A DNA stretch of 64,000 nucleotides from Candidatus Protistibacter heckmannii. GTDB taxonomy: Bacteria; Pseudomonadota; Gammaproteobacteria; Burkholderiales; Burkholderiaceae. How positions within the stretch are numbered: position 1 is the first letter of the stretch; each line of letters opens with the position of its first letter. The stretch lies in assembly GCA_025050535.1 (NCBI GenBank), contig JALBVF010000011.1:16931-80930 (forward strand), read 5' to 3'. The translations under genes and the position numbers were made by a program. The notes beneath the pieces were generated by a model. The model had not been told where the DNA came from. It saw only the letters and a program-made list of their open reading frames with translations, and searched no databases. Below, one piece after another: positions 53,053 to 62,072 of the stretch.

Positions 53053-54405
53053 TCAGTCCGTTTGCCGGGCGCGCCAGGCGAGCAGGCCGATCAGGCAGAC
53101 CGCCGCCGCGCCCAGGCTCACGCAGCTAGCGAGCCAGAAGCCGGCCGCGCCGGTGACGGCGGCGGGCAGCCTGTCGCTCCAGGCGAGGCCGACGTGGTAG
53201 CCGCCTCCCAGGCCGATGCCCCAGAGCGAGACGGCGTAGACGGCCATGGGCAGGAAGGCGATCTTGTAGGCGCGCAGCACGAAATTGGCGATGACCTGCG
53301 CGCCGTCGACGATCTGGTAGAAGGCGATGAAGCCGAGCAGCGGCAGGGCGACAGCGATGACCTTGGGGTCGGGCGTGTAGGCGGAGAGCAGTGCGCCTTT
53401 GAAGACGGCGATGAGCACGGCGAGCGTGAGCGTGCAGAAGAGGCCCAGGCGCAGACCGTTCCAGCCGATGCGCCGCGCTTCGTCGAGGCGGTGGCCGCCG
53501 ACGGCCTGGGCCACGAGCGTGGAGCTGGCGATGCCCAGCGAGAGCGGCAGCGTGTAGAGCACGGTGTCGATGTTGGCGACGATCTGATGCGCCGCCAGCA
53601 TGGACGCGCCGAGCCGCGCGATGAACAGCGCCATAAAGGTGAAGGAGGTGACTTCGATGAGCTGCGTCACGCCAATGGGCAGGCCCAGGCGCAGCAGCCC
53701 GCCGATGGCCTTGAAGTTGGGCGGCGCGAGGCGCACGAAGATGGCGAAGGGCACGTAGAAGCCGCCGCGCTTCAGCAGCCACAGGCCGGAGAGGCCCATG
53801 GACCAGCTGATGACGGTGGTGGCCAGGCCGCAGCCGGCGGTGCCCATCGCGGGAAGGCCGAAGCCGCCGAAGATGAAGAGATAGCTGAGCGGGAATTTGA
53901 GCGAGAGACCGCCGATCTGGATAAGGCTCACGGCCAGCGGGCGTGACACCGCGGTATTGAGCGCCGCATAGACGCGAAAGGCGAGCGCGCCGGGCAGGCC
54001 GGCGGCGAGCAGCAGCAGATAGACGCGGCTTTTGTCGAGCAGCTCGGGCGCGGCGCCGGAGATGCGCAGCAGCGGTCCGGGGAAGCAGAGGATGAGCGCG
54101 CCGAGCGCGGCCAGGACCAGGGCGAGCCAGGCGGATTGGCGGATTTCCTCGCCGATGTCGGCGTGGCGCTGCGCGCCGTGCAGCTGCGCGACGACGGGAG
54201 TGATGGCCTGGAGCACGCCGATCAGGCCGACGTAGGTGCTGATGTAGACGGCATGACCCATGCTCAGCGCAGCCAGGTCTTCCGACGAATAGCGCGCGAC
54301 CATGACGGTGTCGACCACGCCGAAGCCAATGGTGGCGAGCTGGCCCAGGAAGACAGGCCAGGCCAGCCGGATGATGGAGACGAAGTCTCCGCGGGTTGGG
54401 CTCAT
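53053..54405 (-). CDS. MATE family multidrug efflux protein (NorM type)
   Basis: The intact 450-residue protein has twelve predicted helices in two pseudo-symmetric halves (IIRLAWPVFLGQLATIGFGVVDTVMVARYS, then ALSMGHAVYISTYVGLIGVLQAITPVVAQLHGAQ, and in the second half LLRLGLPIGVTQLIEVTSFTFMALFIARLG). NorM-type pumps expel cationic drugs in exchange for Na+ or H+. With both RND clusters and the MFS exporter dead, it is the only intact drug exporter in this window. It follows the GT39 gene by 15 bp, so the two are likely co-transcribed. Confidence 0.93.
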   Translation of the reverse strand: MSPTRGDFVSIIRLAWPVFLGQLATIGFGVVDTVMVARYSSEDLAALSMGHAVYISTYVGLIGVLQAITPVVAQLHGAQRHADIGEEIRQSAWLALVLAALGALILCFPGPLLRISGAAPELLDKSRVYLLLLAAGLPGALAFRVYAALNTAVSRPLAVSLIQIGGLSLKFPLSYLFIFGGFGLPAMGTAGCGLATTVISWSMGLSGLWLLKRGGFYVPFAIFVRLAPPNFKAIGGLLRLGLPIGVTQLIEVTSFTFMALFIARLGASMLAAHQIVANIDTVLYTLPLSLGIASSTLVAQAVGGHRLDEARRIGWNGLRLGLFCTLTLAVLIAVFKGALLSAYTPDPKVIAVALPLLGFIAFYQIVDGAQVIANFVLRAYKIAFLPMAVYAVSLWGIGLGGGYHVGLAWSDRLPAAVTGAAGFWLASCVSLGAAAVCLIGLLAWRARQTD

Positions 54406-54420
54406 GCGCGCTTGCGGCTC

Positions 54421-56238
54421 TTATTCTTCGGCGGCGTCGCCCCGCTCATTGCGCTGTTCGCTGCGCTGGTATTTGCGCAGCGGCTTGCGCGTGGGGCGTT
54501 CGGCACCCTGCTCGAGCACGTAGAGGCGGAAGCGTTCGTCGCGATCGGCGGGGCGGTGACCTTCCCAGAGCAGTTTCCAGTGGTAGCGCGAGACGGAGGT
54601 GGGCGCGCCGAAGTCCTGGCGGTCGTAGCGCAGCAGCAGGTCGCAGTTTTCCTCGGGGCCGCCGAAGCGAATCTGGCCGAAGTAAGCGAAGGAGGCGAGC
54701 TGGGCGTCGCCCATGCGCATCGCCTGCACGCAGCAGTATTCCTTGGGCAGCACGGCGGCGGCCTCGGAGACGACGTCGCGATAGGTGCGCGCGTAATTGA
54801 TGGTGGGCAGCCAAAGCGTCATCATCAGCACCCAGGTGAGCGTGGTGCCGGCGGCGGAGATGACCACGCTACGCCAGATGACCTTGCGCGCGCGCGCAAG
54901 GCGCCAATGCACGATCAGCACCCAGGCGGCGGTGATGAGCAGCGCGAGGACCAGGGCGGTGATGCTGAATTCGGGCCGCAGGCCAGGCACGAGGCGGTAG
55001 AGGTTGCGCGCGGTCTGCTCGGGGTAGCCGGTCATCTTGGCGAGCCACACCAGCCAGACGAAGATGCCGATGACGGTGGCCACGAGCAGGGCGAACCAGT
55101 CGATGGCGTTGCCCGCGCCGCGCTTGAGCGTGGGCAGGCCGAAGGCCGCGGCGATCGCCAGCGCGGGCGCGAGCAGCATGAAGAGCATGTCCTCGGCGTT
55201 GGTCTGCAGCAGGATCAGCAGCAGCACCGCGCCGGCCAGCGTGAGCGGCACCGCGATGTGCGGCGCGCGGCGCCGCACGCCCCAGCTGCGCCAGGACCAG
55301 ATGGCCAGCGGCCACAGCGGCCAGGTGTAGAGCAGGATGTTGCGGCCGGTGTAGGTCAGGGCCGCCCAGGAGGGGCCGCGCAGATAACGGTCGAAGTCGT
55401 AGCGCCACCATTGCTTGAGGTGCAGCAGGCCGTCGCCGCCGGCGTGCAGATGGCCGTCGAGCCAGAGCAGCAGCGGCCAGACGAGGCCCACGGCGAGCGC
55501 GATCGGCAGCACGATGCGCAGCATCGACAGGCCGGCGAGCGGCTTGCAGATTTTCTTCGCCACGGCGGTGGCGATGCCGAGGAACACGGCCAGCACGGGG
55601 CCCGCCGCCAGCAGCAGCATGCCCAGCACGGCGCCGGCGATGGCCGAGCCCTGGCGTGGATGGTCGAGGCTGCGCACGATGCCGTAGCAGAGCAGGCTCA
55701 CGAGGGCCAGCTGGCCGACGGCGGCGGTGGTCTCGTGGCCGTGCTCGGCCAAGCCGGCGCAGGCCAGGAAGGCGAGCAGGGCGCTGTCGGCGATGGCGCG
55801 GCCATAGTCGCGCGGATTGGGCTGGCCGCCGAAGGTGAATTCGTAGGGCTGCACTTCGGAACGGCGGCCGAGCAGATAGACGGCGCGCCAGATCAAGGCG
55901 CAGCAGGAGAAGAAGCTGAAGGCGGTGATCAGGCGCGCGGCGGCGGGCGCGCCGAACACGGGGCCGAAGATCTTGATGGCGCCGCCGCCCAGCCAGAACA
56001 CGAGCGGGCCGTGTTCCAGATAGGGCCGGCCGGCGATGTTGGGCATGAGCCAGTCATAACAGCCCCCCTGGGCCATGCTCCACATGACGCCGAAGCCGGC
56101 GGCGTCCGCGCTCTTCCAGGGGTCTCGGAAGAACAGGCCGGAGAGGCCGTAGACGACGCAGATGCTCAGCAGGATCCAGCGCGGCAGGGTTCGCGTGGCG
56201 CCTGCGGTGAGGGTGACCGGGGTTTGCTGGGCGGACAT
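54421..56238 (-). CDS. GT39/ArnT-like membrane glycosyltransferase
   Basis: The intact 605-residue protein resembles phospholipid-carrier-dependent glycosyltransferases of the ArnT/PMT superfamily. The N-terminal region has the FRDPWKSADAAGFGVMWSMAQGG segment, with the acidic pair expected in the first periplasmic loop, then YLEHGPLVFWLGGGAIKIFG. About eleven membrane helices follow, then a C-terminal periplasmic domain. Such enzymes transfer a lipid-linked sugar to lipid A, protein or another envelope acceptor. A strong terminator separates it from rpmE2 upstream, so it has its own promoter or depends on readthrough. Confidence 0.85.
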   Translation of the reverse strand: MSAQQTPVTLTAGATRTLPRWILLSICVVYGLSGLFFRDPWKSADAAGFGVMWSMAQGGCYDWLMPNIAGRPYLEHGPLVFWLGGGAIKIFGPVFGAPAAARLITAFSFFSCCALIWRAVYLLGRRSEVQPYEFTFGGQPNPRDYGRAIADSALLAFLACAGLAEHGHETTAAVGQLALVSLLCYGIVRSLDHPRQGSAIAGAVLGMLLLAAGPVLAVFLGIATAVAKKICKPLAGLSMLRIVLPIALAVGLVWPLLLWLDGHLHAGGDGLLHLKQWWRYDFDRYLRGPSWAALTYTGRNILLYTWPLWPLAIWSWRSWGVRRRAPHIAVPLTLAGAVLLLILLQTNAEDMLFMLLAPALAIAAAFGLPTLKRGAGNAIDWFALLVATVIGIFVWLVWLAKMTGYPEQTARNLYRLVPGLRPEFSITALVLALLITAAWVLIVHWRLARARKVIWRSVVISAAGTTLTWVLMMTLWLPTINYARTYRDVVSEAAAVLPKEYCCVQAMRMGDAQLASFAYFGQIRFGGPEENCDLLLRYDRQDFGAPTSVSRYHWKLLWEGHRPADRDERFRLYVLEQGAERPTRKPLRKYQRSEQRNERGDAAEE

Positions 56239-56252
56239 GAAGTCGGTTGGTA

Positions 56253-56297
56253 CCGCGGAAAAAAAGAGGCGGCCTAGGCTGCCTCTTTTTTCCGCGG
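56253..56297. terminator. Strong bidirectional intrinsic terminator
   Basis: CCGCGGAAAAAAAGAGGC and GCCTCTTTTTTCCGCGG pair across the loop GGCCTAGGCT (one A bulged). On the minus strand it lies 10 bp after the rpmE2 stop, with a GAGGC/GCCTC stem followed by a run of U. The symmetric A/T runs make it active in both directions. Confidence 0.88.
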
Positions 56298-56306
56298 TGC
56301 CGAAGA

Positions 56307-56570
56307 TCAGGCGCTGGCGACCTTGCCGGTCTTTCTGCCGAACTTCTGGCGGAACTTTTCCACGCGGCCGGCGGTGTCCATGATCTTCCGGGTGCCGATG
56401 TAGAAGGGGTGCGATTCCGAGGAGACTTCGATCTTGGCCAGCGGGTATTCCTGGCCGTCGACGGTGATGGTCTCGCGGGTCTGGATGGTCGAACGGGTCT
56501 TGAACTGGAAGCCGTTCGAGATGTCGACGAACACCACTTCGCGGTAGTCGGGATGAATGTCTTGTTTCAT
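56307..56570 (-). CDS. rpmE2: 50S ribosomal protein L31 type B
   Basis: The 87-residue protein begins [20 protein letters not shown] and has the type B features: [18 protein letters not shown] and FRQKFGR, with no zinc-binding cysteines. It binds the large ribosomal subunit. ATG 56570 has GAGG nine bases upstream; the frame is open further upstream but has no family resemblance there. It follows rho by 130 bp on the same strand, the common betaproteobacterial order. Confidence 0.95.
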   Translation of the reverse strand: MKQDIHPDYREVVFVDISNGFQFKTRSTIQTRETITVDGQEYPLAKIEVSSESHPFYIGTRKIMDTAGRVEKFRQKFGRKTGKVASA

Positions 56571-56700
56571 GATTTTTCCTCTTTGTGCCTGGTCCAGATC
56601 CATGATCGGAGTGGGTGCCAAACAGTTAAAAAATGGTAAGCCGTTGATTATAGGTGAAAAAGCCGTTTTAACCAGCTTTTTCACCTTGCCAGTAGGGCGT

Positions 56701-57963
56701 TCAGCCGCCTTTTCGCATCAAATCGAAGAATTCCGTATTGCTCTTGGTCGATTTCATCTTGTCCAGGATGAAGTCCAGGGCCTCGATATCGTCCATGTCG
56801 GAGATGAATTTGCGCAGGATCCAGACCTTCTGAAGGATGTCCGGCTTGATCAGCAGCTCTTCACGGCGGGTGCCGGACTTGTCCAGGTTGATCGCCGGAT
56901 AGACGCGCTTTTCGGCCAGACGGCGCTCCAGGTGCACTTCCATGTTGCCGGTGCCCTTGAATTCTTCGTAGATCACGTCGTCCATGCGGCTGCCGGTTTC
57001 GATCAGGGCGGTGCCGATGATGGTGAGCGAGCCGCCTTCTTCCAGATTGCGGGCCGCGCCGAAGAAGCGCTTGGGGCGTTGCAGGGCGTTGGCGTCCACG
57101 CCGCCGGTCAGCACCTTGCCCGAGGAGGGCAGCACGGTGTTGTAGGCGCGGGCCAGACGGGTGATCGAGTCGAGCAGGATCACCACGTCCTTCTTCATTT
57201 CCACCAGGCGCTTGGCTTTTTCGATCACCATTTCGGCGACTTGCACGTGGCGCGTGGCAGGCTCGTCGAAGGTCGAGGCGATGACTTCGCCGCGCACCGA
57301 GCGCTGCATTTCGGTCACTTCCTCAGGGCGTTCGTCGATCAGCACGACGAAGAGCACTGCTTCGGGATAGTTGGTGGAGATGGCGTGGGCGATGTGCTGC
57401 AGCATCACGGTCTTGCCCGACTTTGGCGAGGCCACCAGGATGCCGCGCTGGCCGTGGCCGACCGGGGCGATCATGTCGATGATGCGGCCGGTGATGTTCT
57501 CCTCGGCGCGGATTTCGCGTTCCAGCGTGAGCGGCCGATTCGGATGCAGCGGCGTGAGGTTTTCGAACATGATGCGGTTTTTGACCGCTTCTGGGGGAAG
57601 GCCGTTGACCTTGTCCACCTTGACCAGGGCGAAGTAGCGTTCGCCGTCCTTCGGGGTGCGGACCTCGCCTTCGATGGTGTCGCCGGTGTGCAGATTGAAG
57701 CGGCGGATCTGGCTCGGGCTGATGTAGATGTCGTCCGGGCTCGCGAGGTAGGAGCTTTCCGGGGAGCGCAGGAAGCCAAAGCCGTCGGGCAGCACTTCGA
57801 GGGCGCCGTCGCCGAAGATGGTTTCGCCGCTCTTGGCGCGCTTTTTCAGGATCGCGAACATCAGCTCCTGCTTGCGCATGCGTTGGGCGTTCTCGATTTC
57901 GAGGCTAGCTGCCATCTCAAGCAGTTGCGAGACGTGCTGCGATTTGAGTTCGGTTAAATGCAT
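56701..57963 (-). CDS. rho: Transcription termination factor Rho
   Basis: The intact 420-residue helicase has an N-terminal helical domain ([21 protein letters not shown]) and an RNA-binding cold-shock domain with [29 protein letters not shown]. The ATPase core shows P-loop [22 protein letters not shown], Walker [18 protein letters not shown] and the [22 protein letters not shown] loops. It terminates untranslated transcripts. Betaproteobacterial rho usually follows trxA; no trxA is found upstream, where IS copy D now lies 155 bp away. Confidence 0.97.
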   Translation of the reverse strand: MHLTELKSQHVSQLLEMAASLEIENAQRMRKQELMFAILKKRAKSGETIFGDGALEVLPDGFGFLRSPESSYLASPDDIYISPSQIRRFNLHTGDTIEGEVRTPKDGERYFALVKVDKVNGLPPEAVKNRIMFENLTPLHPNRPLTLEREIRAEENITGRIIDMIAPVGHGQRGILVASPKSGKTVMLQHIAHAISTNYPEAVLFVVLIDERPEEVTEMQRSVRGEVIASTFDEPATRHVQVAEMVIEKAKRLVEMKKDVVILLDSITRLARAYNTVLPSSGKVLTGGVDANALQRPKRFFGAARNLEEGGSLTIIGTALIETGSRMDDVIYEEFKGTGNMEVHLERRLAEKRVYPAINLDKSGTRREELLIKPDILQKVWILRKFISDMDDIEALDFILDKMKSTKSNTEFFDLMRKGG

Positions 57964-58100
57964 AAGGGAAATCGTGGGAGCTAAGATATACGGGACCGGT
58001 CTGGGCCGCGGATGAAAGACGGCTTATTGGACGGATTGACTGCGGAAAGAACGGGGATTTTTTGGAATCAGACGAGCGGACGCTCGAAGAATTGCAGGGC

Positions 58101-58109
58101 AGTATAGCA
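58101..58109 (-). promoter_or_regulatory. Probable extended -10 promoter element of rho
   Basis: On the minus strand TGCTATACT forms an extended -10 (TG, one base, TATACT). It lies about 138 bp before the rho start, a leader length typical for this self-regulated gene. The end of IS copy D (58118) falls in the spacer, so any -35 box is now IS sequence. Confidence 0.45.
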
Positions 58110-58117
58110 CACAGCCC

Positions 58118-59228
58118 TATTTATCCGGCAGGAAGAAGTTTTCATGCGGCGTATTTGACGTGGTGATCCTGGAAGTAGGACTTCACGCGTTCGGAATGGG
58201 TTTCGATGAACGCCATATGGTTCTTTGCTGCGGCGTGTAATTTGGCCTTTGTTATGACGGGGACTCGTGTGCTGATGACATGTTTCAGGTCGGCGTTGAG
58301 TCGCTCATCCAGATTGAGCTCCGGGCTGTAGCTTGGCAGGTAAAAGACTTCGATGTCGGCTTGGTGCTCGGCAAGCCATGCCTTGACCGGCTTGCAGTGA
58401 TGCACGCCGAGGTTGTCGAGGATCAGGAACACTTTCTTTCCCGCGCGCTTGCCATCGGCCACCAGCGCCTCGAAGAACTCGATGAGCTTCTCGTGGTTAA
58501 AGGCACCATCGATGATCATCCAGCTTGCCTTGCCCTGATTGGTCACTGTGGAAATCATCGACAGCTTCTGTCGCGTACCTCTAACCGCCATCGTGACCGG
58601 GGTTTGCCCTTTTGGAGCATAACTGCGGCCCAGAACATCCGTATTCACCAACGCGGTTTCGTCACCCCAGTGAGTCTCGCCACCTTCGGCCTTGGCACGC
58701 TTCTCGATGGCCAGATACTCCTGATCGATCCACTGCTTGACAGACTCCGGTCGCTGTTCATAAGCGCGCTTGATCGGCTTTTTCGGCGTGAAACCCCAGC
58801 GCTTGAGGTAGTCTCCGACCGCACGTATTGAGAGTCTGACCGCGTATTCCTGTTCGATGAACAGCATGACCGCGCCTCGCGTCCAGAGCGCAGATTCCAT
58901 CTTCAACTGCTCCGGACGTTTGTCGCAGATCGTGCGCCGGATTGCTTCTTCTTGATCCACATTCAGCCGTCTTCCGTCTCCTGGCGTACGAGCTCGTGGG
59001 TGCGGCTTCAGGGCCGCCGCGGCCCCTTCTTCATAGAGATCAATGGCCAGTCGAGCCTCCGGGTAACTCAGCCCTGTCAACTCCGCGATGGCCATGACTC
59101 CGTATCCCTTCCGATGCAACCTCACGACCTGCTTTCGCCTCTCGTGCAGTTGCTTCAGTTTCTGGTATCGAGCGTCTTCTTTTTCTATGCCAACTCGATG
59201 CCAGAAATGATAATAAGTTAAATCTTTA
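58118..59228 (-). mobile_element. IS630-family insertion sequence, copy D, one end truncated
   Basis: The transposase 3' side is complete (TA 58118–58119, then TTTATCCGGCAGG with one substitution in the terminal repeat). The other end stops at AATCTTTA (59228), about 16 bp short of the terminal repeat seen in copies A–C. It abuts codons of an IclR-type regulator that itself lacks its 5' part. A deletion starting inside the IS removed both. Without one terminal repeat the copy cannot transpose by itself. Confidence 0.9.
58142..59125 (-). CDS. IS630 family transposase, copy D
   Basis: This DDE transposase runs from the shared GTG (59125). The upstream extension is open too (HFWHRVGIEKED) and runs on past the truncated IS end. 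Motifs are [15 protein letters not shown] and [19 protein letters not shown] variant replaces VRGRSYAPK, and the end reads FQDHHVKYAA. It belongs to the second subgroup. The protein could be made and act on other copies even though its own element is defective. Confidence 0.88.
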   Translation of the reverse strand: MRLHRKGYGVMAIAELTGLSYPEARLAIDLYEEGAAAALKPHPRARTPGDGRRLNVDQEEAIRRTICDKRPEQLKMESALWTRGAVMLFIEQEYAVRLSIRAVGDYLKRWGFTPKKPIKRAYEQRPESVKQWIDQEYLAIEKRAKAEGGETHWGDETALVNTDVLGRSYAPKGQTPVTMAVRGTRQKLSMISTVTNQGKASWMIIDGAFNHEKLIEFFEALVADGKRAGKKVFLILDNLGVHHCKPVKAWLAEHQADIEVFYLPSYSPELNLDERLNADLKHVISTRVPVITKAKLHAAAKNHMAFIETHSERVKSYFQDHHVKYAA

Positions 59229-59863
59229 ATCTGGTCAGCCTCATCAAGGCCAAGCTCGTGCAGAAGGACCGCGCCAGCGGCTGCTACGAACTCGGCCCGA
59301 TGGCGATCCGCCTGGGCGTCTCGGCCCTGCTCGGCCTGAAGCCCGTGAAGCTGGCCTCCGCCGAGCTGCCCGGCTTCGCCCGCGAGATCGACCACACCGT
59401 GTCCCTCGCGGTCTGGGGCAACAAGGGCCCGGCGATCGTGCAGATCGAGGAATCGAGCCATCCGATCCACGTCGACATGCGCCTGGGCACGGTGATGTCC
59501 ATCCTCGGCTCGGCCACCGGACGCGTCTTCGCCGCCTGCCTGCCCGAGGGCAAGGTGCGCGCGGCGGTCGCCGAGCAGAAGCCCAAGACCGAGGAGGGGC
59601 TCCTGCGCTACGAGGCGCTGCGGCCCGAACTTGAGAAGATCGCCGCGAGCGGCATCGCCCTGGCGCGCGGCCTGGCGATCCCCTGGATCAACTCCATGTC
59701 CGCCGCCGTCTACGACTACACCGGCTCGATCTGCATGGCAGTGACCACCCTCGGTCCCGCCGGCGACTTCGACGCCGCGCCCGATTCGGCGCTCGCCCGC
59801 GCCCTGCTAGACTTCGCCGCAAGGCTATCGGAGCAGAACGGCTACATCCGCCCCGGCTGCTGA
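59229..59863 (+). pseudogene. IclR family regulator lacking its DNA-binding half
   Basis: The remaining 210 codons begin in the wing of the helix-turn-helix (LVQKDRASGCYELGPMAIRLG) and contain the full effector domain (GNKGPAIVQIEESSHP, GTVMSILGSATGRVFAA, ARGLAIPWINSMSAAVYDYTGS, LDFAARLSEQNGYIR). The first 35–40 residues with the recognition helix are missing, cut by the deletion that also removed the end of IS copy D. It cannot bind DNA. Its neighbour, a dicarboxylate symporter gene 102 bp downstream, is a plausible former target. Confidence 0.85.
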
Positions 59864-59964
59864 GTTTTTCGGCCGCACGGCGCCCTGGCGCGCGGCTTGC
59901 TTGTGCATACGGAACAACAAAGGTGTCCGCTGCCCCGGCGGGCCGTCAACCCATAGAGGGGTCC

Positions 59965-61326
59965 ATGCGCAGTTTCCCTCGTTCACTGTTCGGCCAGGTC
60001 CTGATCGCGCTCATGATCAGCGTCGTCCTCGGCATGCTCTTCCCGTCCTTCGCCACCACGCTCAAGCCGTTGGGCGACGGCCTCATCAAGCTGATCAAGA
60101 TGCTCATCTGCCCCATCGTCTTCTGCGTCGTGGTGCTGGGCATCGCCGGCGCGGGCGAGCTCAAGACAGTGGGCCGGGTGGGACTCAAGGCGGTGGTCTA
60201 CTTCGAGGTCATGACCACCATCGCCCTGTCGCTGGGCCTGCTGCTCGCCTTCTCCTCCCAGCCCGGCGCGGGCATGAACGTCGACCCAAAGTCGCTCGAC
60301 GCCTCGGCGCTCGCGGCCTATGTCGACAGCGCCGGCAAGGTGCGCGGCGTGGCGGAATTCCTGCTCAAGCTCATTCCCTCCACCATCACCGACGCCTTCG
60401 CCAAGGGCGACATCCTGCAGATTCTGCTGATCTCGGTGCTCTTCGGCTGCGCGCTGTCGCTCGCCGGCGAGAAGAGCAAGCCGCTCATGGGCCTCATCGA
60501 TCAGCTCTCGCACGCGCTGTTCCACGTGATGGGCATGATCATCCACCTCGCACCCCTGGGCGTGCTCGGCGCGGTGGCCTTCACCGTGGACAAGTACGGC
60601 ATCGGCTCGCTCAAGCAGCTCGGCTTCCTGGTGGGGCTGTTCTACGTGTCGGTGGCGCTCTTCGTGGTGATCGCGCTGGGGCTGGTGATGCGCTTCTCGG
60701 GCCTGTCGCTGTTCAAGCTCATGCGCTATCTGCGCGTCGAGCTGCTGGTGGTGCTGGGCACCGCCTCCTCGGACAGCGTGCTGCCGCAGATCATGGCCAA
60801 GCTCGAGCGCATAGGTGTGGAGAAGTCGGTGGTGGGCCTGGTGATTCCCACCGGCTATTCCTTCAGCCTCGACGCCTTCTCGATCTACCTCACGCTCGCC
60901 GCCGTTTTTATCGCACAGGCCACCAACACGCCGCTGGCCATGTCCGATCTGCTCGCCATCCTCATCGTGGCGCAGATCACCTCCAAGGGCGCGCACGGCA
61001 TCCCCGGCTCGGCCATCGTCATCCTCGCCGTCACGCTCTCGGCCATGCCCGCGATTCCCGCCATCGGCCTGGTGCTCGTGCTGTCGGTGGACTGGTTCAT
61101 CGGCATCGCGCGGGCGCTGGGCAATCTGCTCGGCAACTGCGTGGCCACCGTGGCCGTGGCGGCCTTGGAGAAGGATCTCGATCTGGAGAAGGCCCGCCGG
61201 TGCTCGACGGCATTGAGGAAGACTGAGGGCCATATCCCACGCCCCCGTGCTTGCCGGGCGGCCAACAAAAAAGGCGTCCAGTGGGACGCCTTTTTCATCG
61301 CGGCGGCAACGCTCAGCGGTAGTTGA
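59965..61326 (+). CDS. dctA: DctA-type dicarboxylate:cation symporter with frameshifted C-terminus
   Basis: This is a DAACS-family symporter for succinate, fumarate, malate or related acids. ATG 59965 (MRSFPRSLFGQVLIALMISVVLG) has AGAGGGG just upstream. All transport motifs are present: LKMLICPIVFCVVVLGIAG, the hairpin GTASSDSVLPQIMAK, LVIPTGYSFSLDAFSIYLTLAAVFIAQATN and the second hairpin SKGAHGIPGSAIVIL. One base is missing near 61200: the proper ending (RRVLDGIEED, stop at 61226) lies in the other frame. The actual frame runs on about 40 codons through the terminator to 61326. The transport core is complete, so it may still work. Confidence 0.88.
   Translation: MRSFPRSLFGQVLIALMISVVLGMLFPSFATTLKPLGDGLIKLIKMLICPIVFCVVVLGIAGAGELKTVGRVGLKAVVYFEVMTTIALSLGLLLAFSSQPGAGMNVDPKSLDASALAAYVDSAGKVRGVAEFLLKLIPSTITDAFAKGDILQILLISVLFGCALSLAGEKSKPLMGLIDQLSHALFHVMGMIIHLAPLGVLGAVAFTVDKYGIGSLKQLGFLVGLFYVSVALFVVIALGLVMRFSGLSLFKLMRYLRVELLVVLGTASSDSVLPQIMAKLERIGVEKSVVGLVIPTGYSFSLDAFSIYLTLAAVFIAQATNTPLAMSDLLAILIVAQITSKGAHGIPGSAIVILAVTLSAMPAIPAIGLVLVLSVDWFIGIARALGNLLGNCVATVAVAALEKDLDLEKARRCSTALRKTEGHIPRPRACRAANKKGVQWDAFFIAAATLSGS
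61267..61295. terminator. Intrinsic terminator between dctA and the Sel1 genes
   Basis: GGCGTCC and GGACGCC pair across a four-base loop, with AAAAAA before and TTTTT after, so it can act in both directions. It serves dctA on the plus strand and the Sel1 row on the minus strand. The frameshifted dctA frame is read straight through it. Confidence 0.85.
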
Positions 61327-62047
61327 GCACCGAGTTCAGGCGGCCGACCGGGCCGTTGGCCGGTTCGGTCAGGCGCGCCTGGCGGCATTGTTCGAAGAAC
61401 TGGCGGCGGCGGTTCTGGATGTTGGCGATGATCTTCGTGACCTCGGCATGCTCCCAGGCGAACTTCTGCTTCGGATGCATCGCCTCGATCATGATCAGCG
61501 CGCGCTTGGCGTCGGTGTTGCCCAGCTCCGCAGCGAGGTGCAGGTAGAGATAGCCCTGCGAGAAATCGTGGTCCAGCAGCTCTCTGAGGAAGAGGGCCCA
61601 GCCCAGCTTGTAGGCGGCCTTGGAGATGCCCATGTCGGCGGCGGCGCGTAGCAGGGCCGCGCCTTCGCGCTTGTCCTCGGGCAGGCCGTTGCCGTGGATG
61701 TAGAGCGAGCCCAGGCGGCCCATGGCTTCGGGCATGCCGACGGACATCGCCGCTTCGTACATCGCGCTGGCGCGGCGCGGATTCGCGTCCATGCCCTGGC
61801 CTTTTTCCAGCATCAGGCCAAGGAAGTAGCAGGCAAGGTATTGGTGACGGGGCGCATAGCCTTCGAGCCACTCGACCATCTCCGCGAGACGCACGGCCTC
61901 GCGCTGTTCCTGTGCGGGACTGTCGGTGCGCCACTTCGCCGGCAGCTGCAGCTGCTCGGGCGCGAGGGTGGTCAGTTCGGTCACCACGCGTTCGAGCCAG
62001 CCGTCGGCCAGAGCGGTTTCGATTTCGTCGAGTCTAGTTTTTGCCAT
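61313..62047 (-). CDS. Sel1-repeat protein 1 of a tandem set of three
   Basis: The 244-residue protein has no signal peptide. It contains Sel1-like helical repeats (ASAMYEAAMSVGMPEAMGRLGSLYIHGNG, GAALLRAAADMGISKAAYKLG, GYLYLHLAAELGNTDAKRALIMI). A conserved start (LDEIETALADGWLERVVTELTTLAPEQL) and a conserved tail (FAWEHAEVTKIIANIQNRRRQFFEQ) are shared with the next two genes. Sel1 repeats mediate protein contacts; no enzymatic motif is seen. It is the last gene of the row, before the terminator. The stop at 61315 is TGA. Confidence 0.8.
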   Translation of the reverse strand: MAKTRLDEIETALADGWLERVVTELTTLAPEQLQLPAKWRTDSPAQEQREAVRLAEMVEWLEGYAPRHQYLACYFLGLMLEKGQGMDANPRRASAMYEAAMSVGMPEAMGRLGSLYIHGNGLPEDKREGAALLRAAADMGISKAAYKLGWALFLRELLDHDFSQGYLYLHLAAELGNTDAKRALIMIEAMHPKQKFAWEHAEVTKIIANIQNRRRQFFEQCRQARLTEPANGPVGRLNSVLNYR

Positions 62048-62072
62048 GTCGATCCGTTGAGCGCTTCGCCGG

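Noticed and set aside
58142..59470. A 442-codon transposase with an extra N-terminal domain
   Set aside because: The added 80 or so codons are antisense to the IclR remnant and lie outside the truncated IS.
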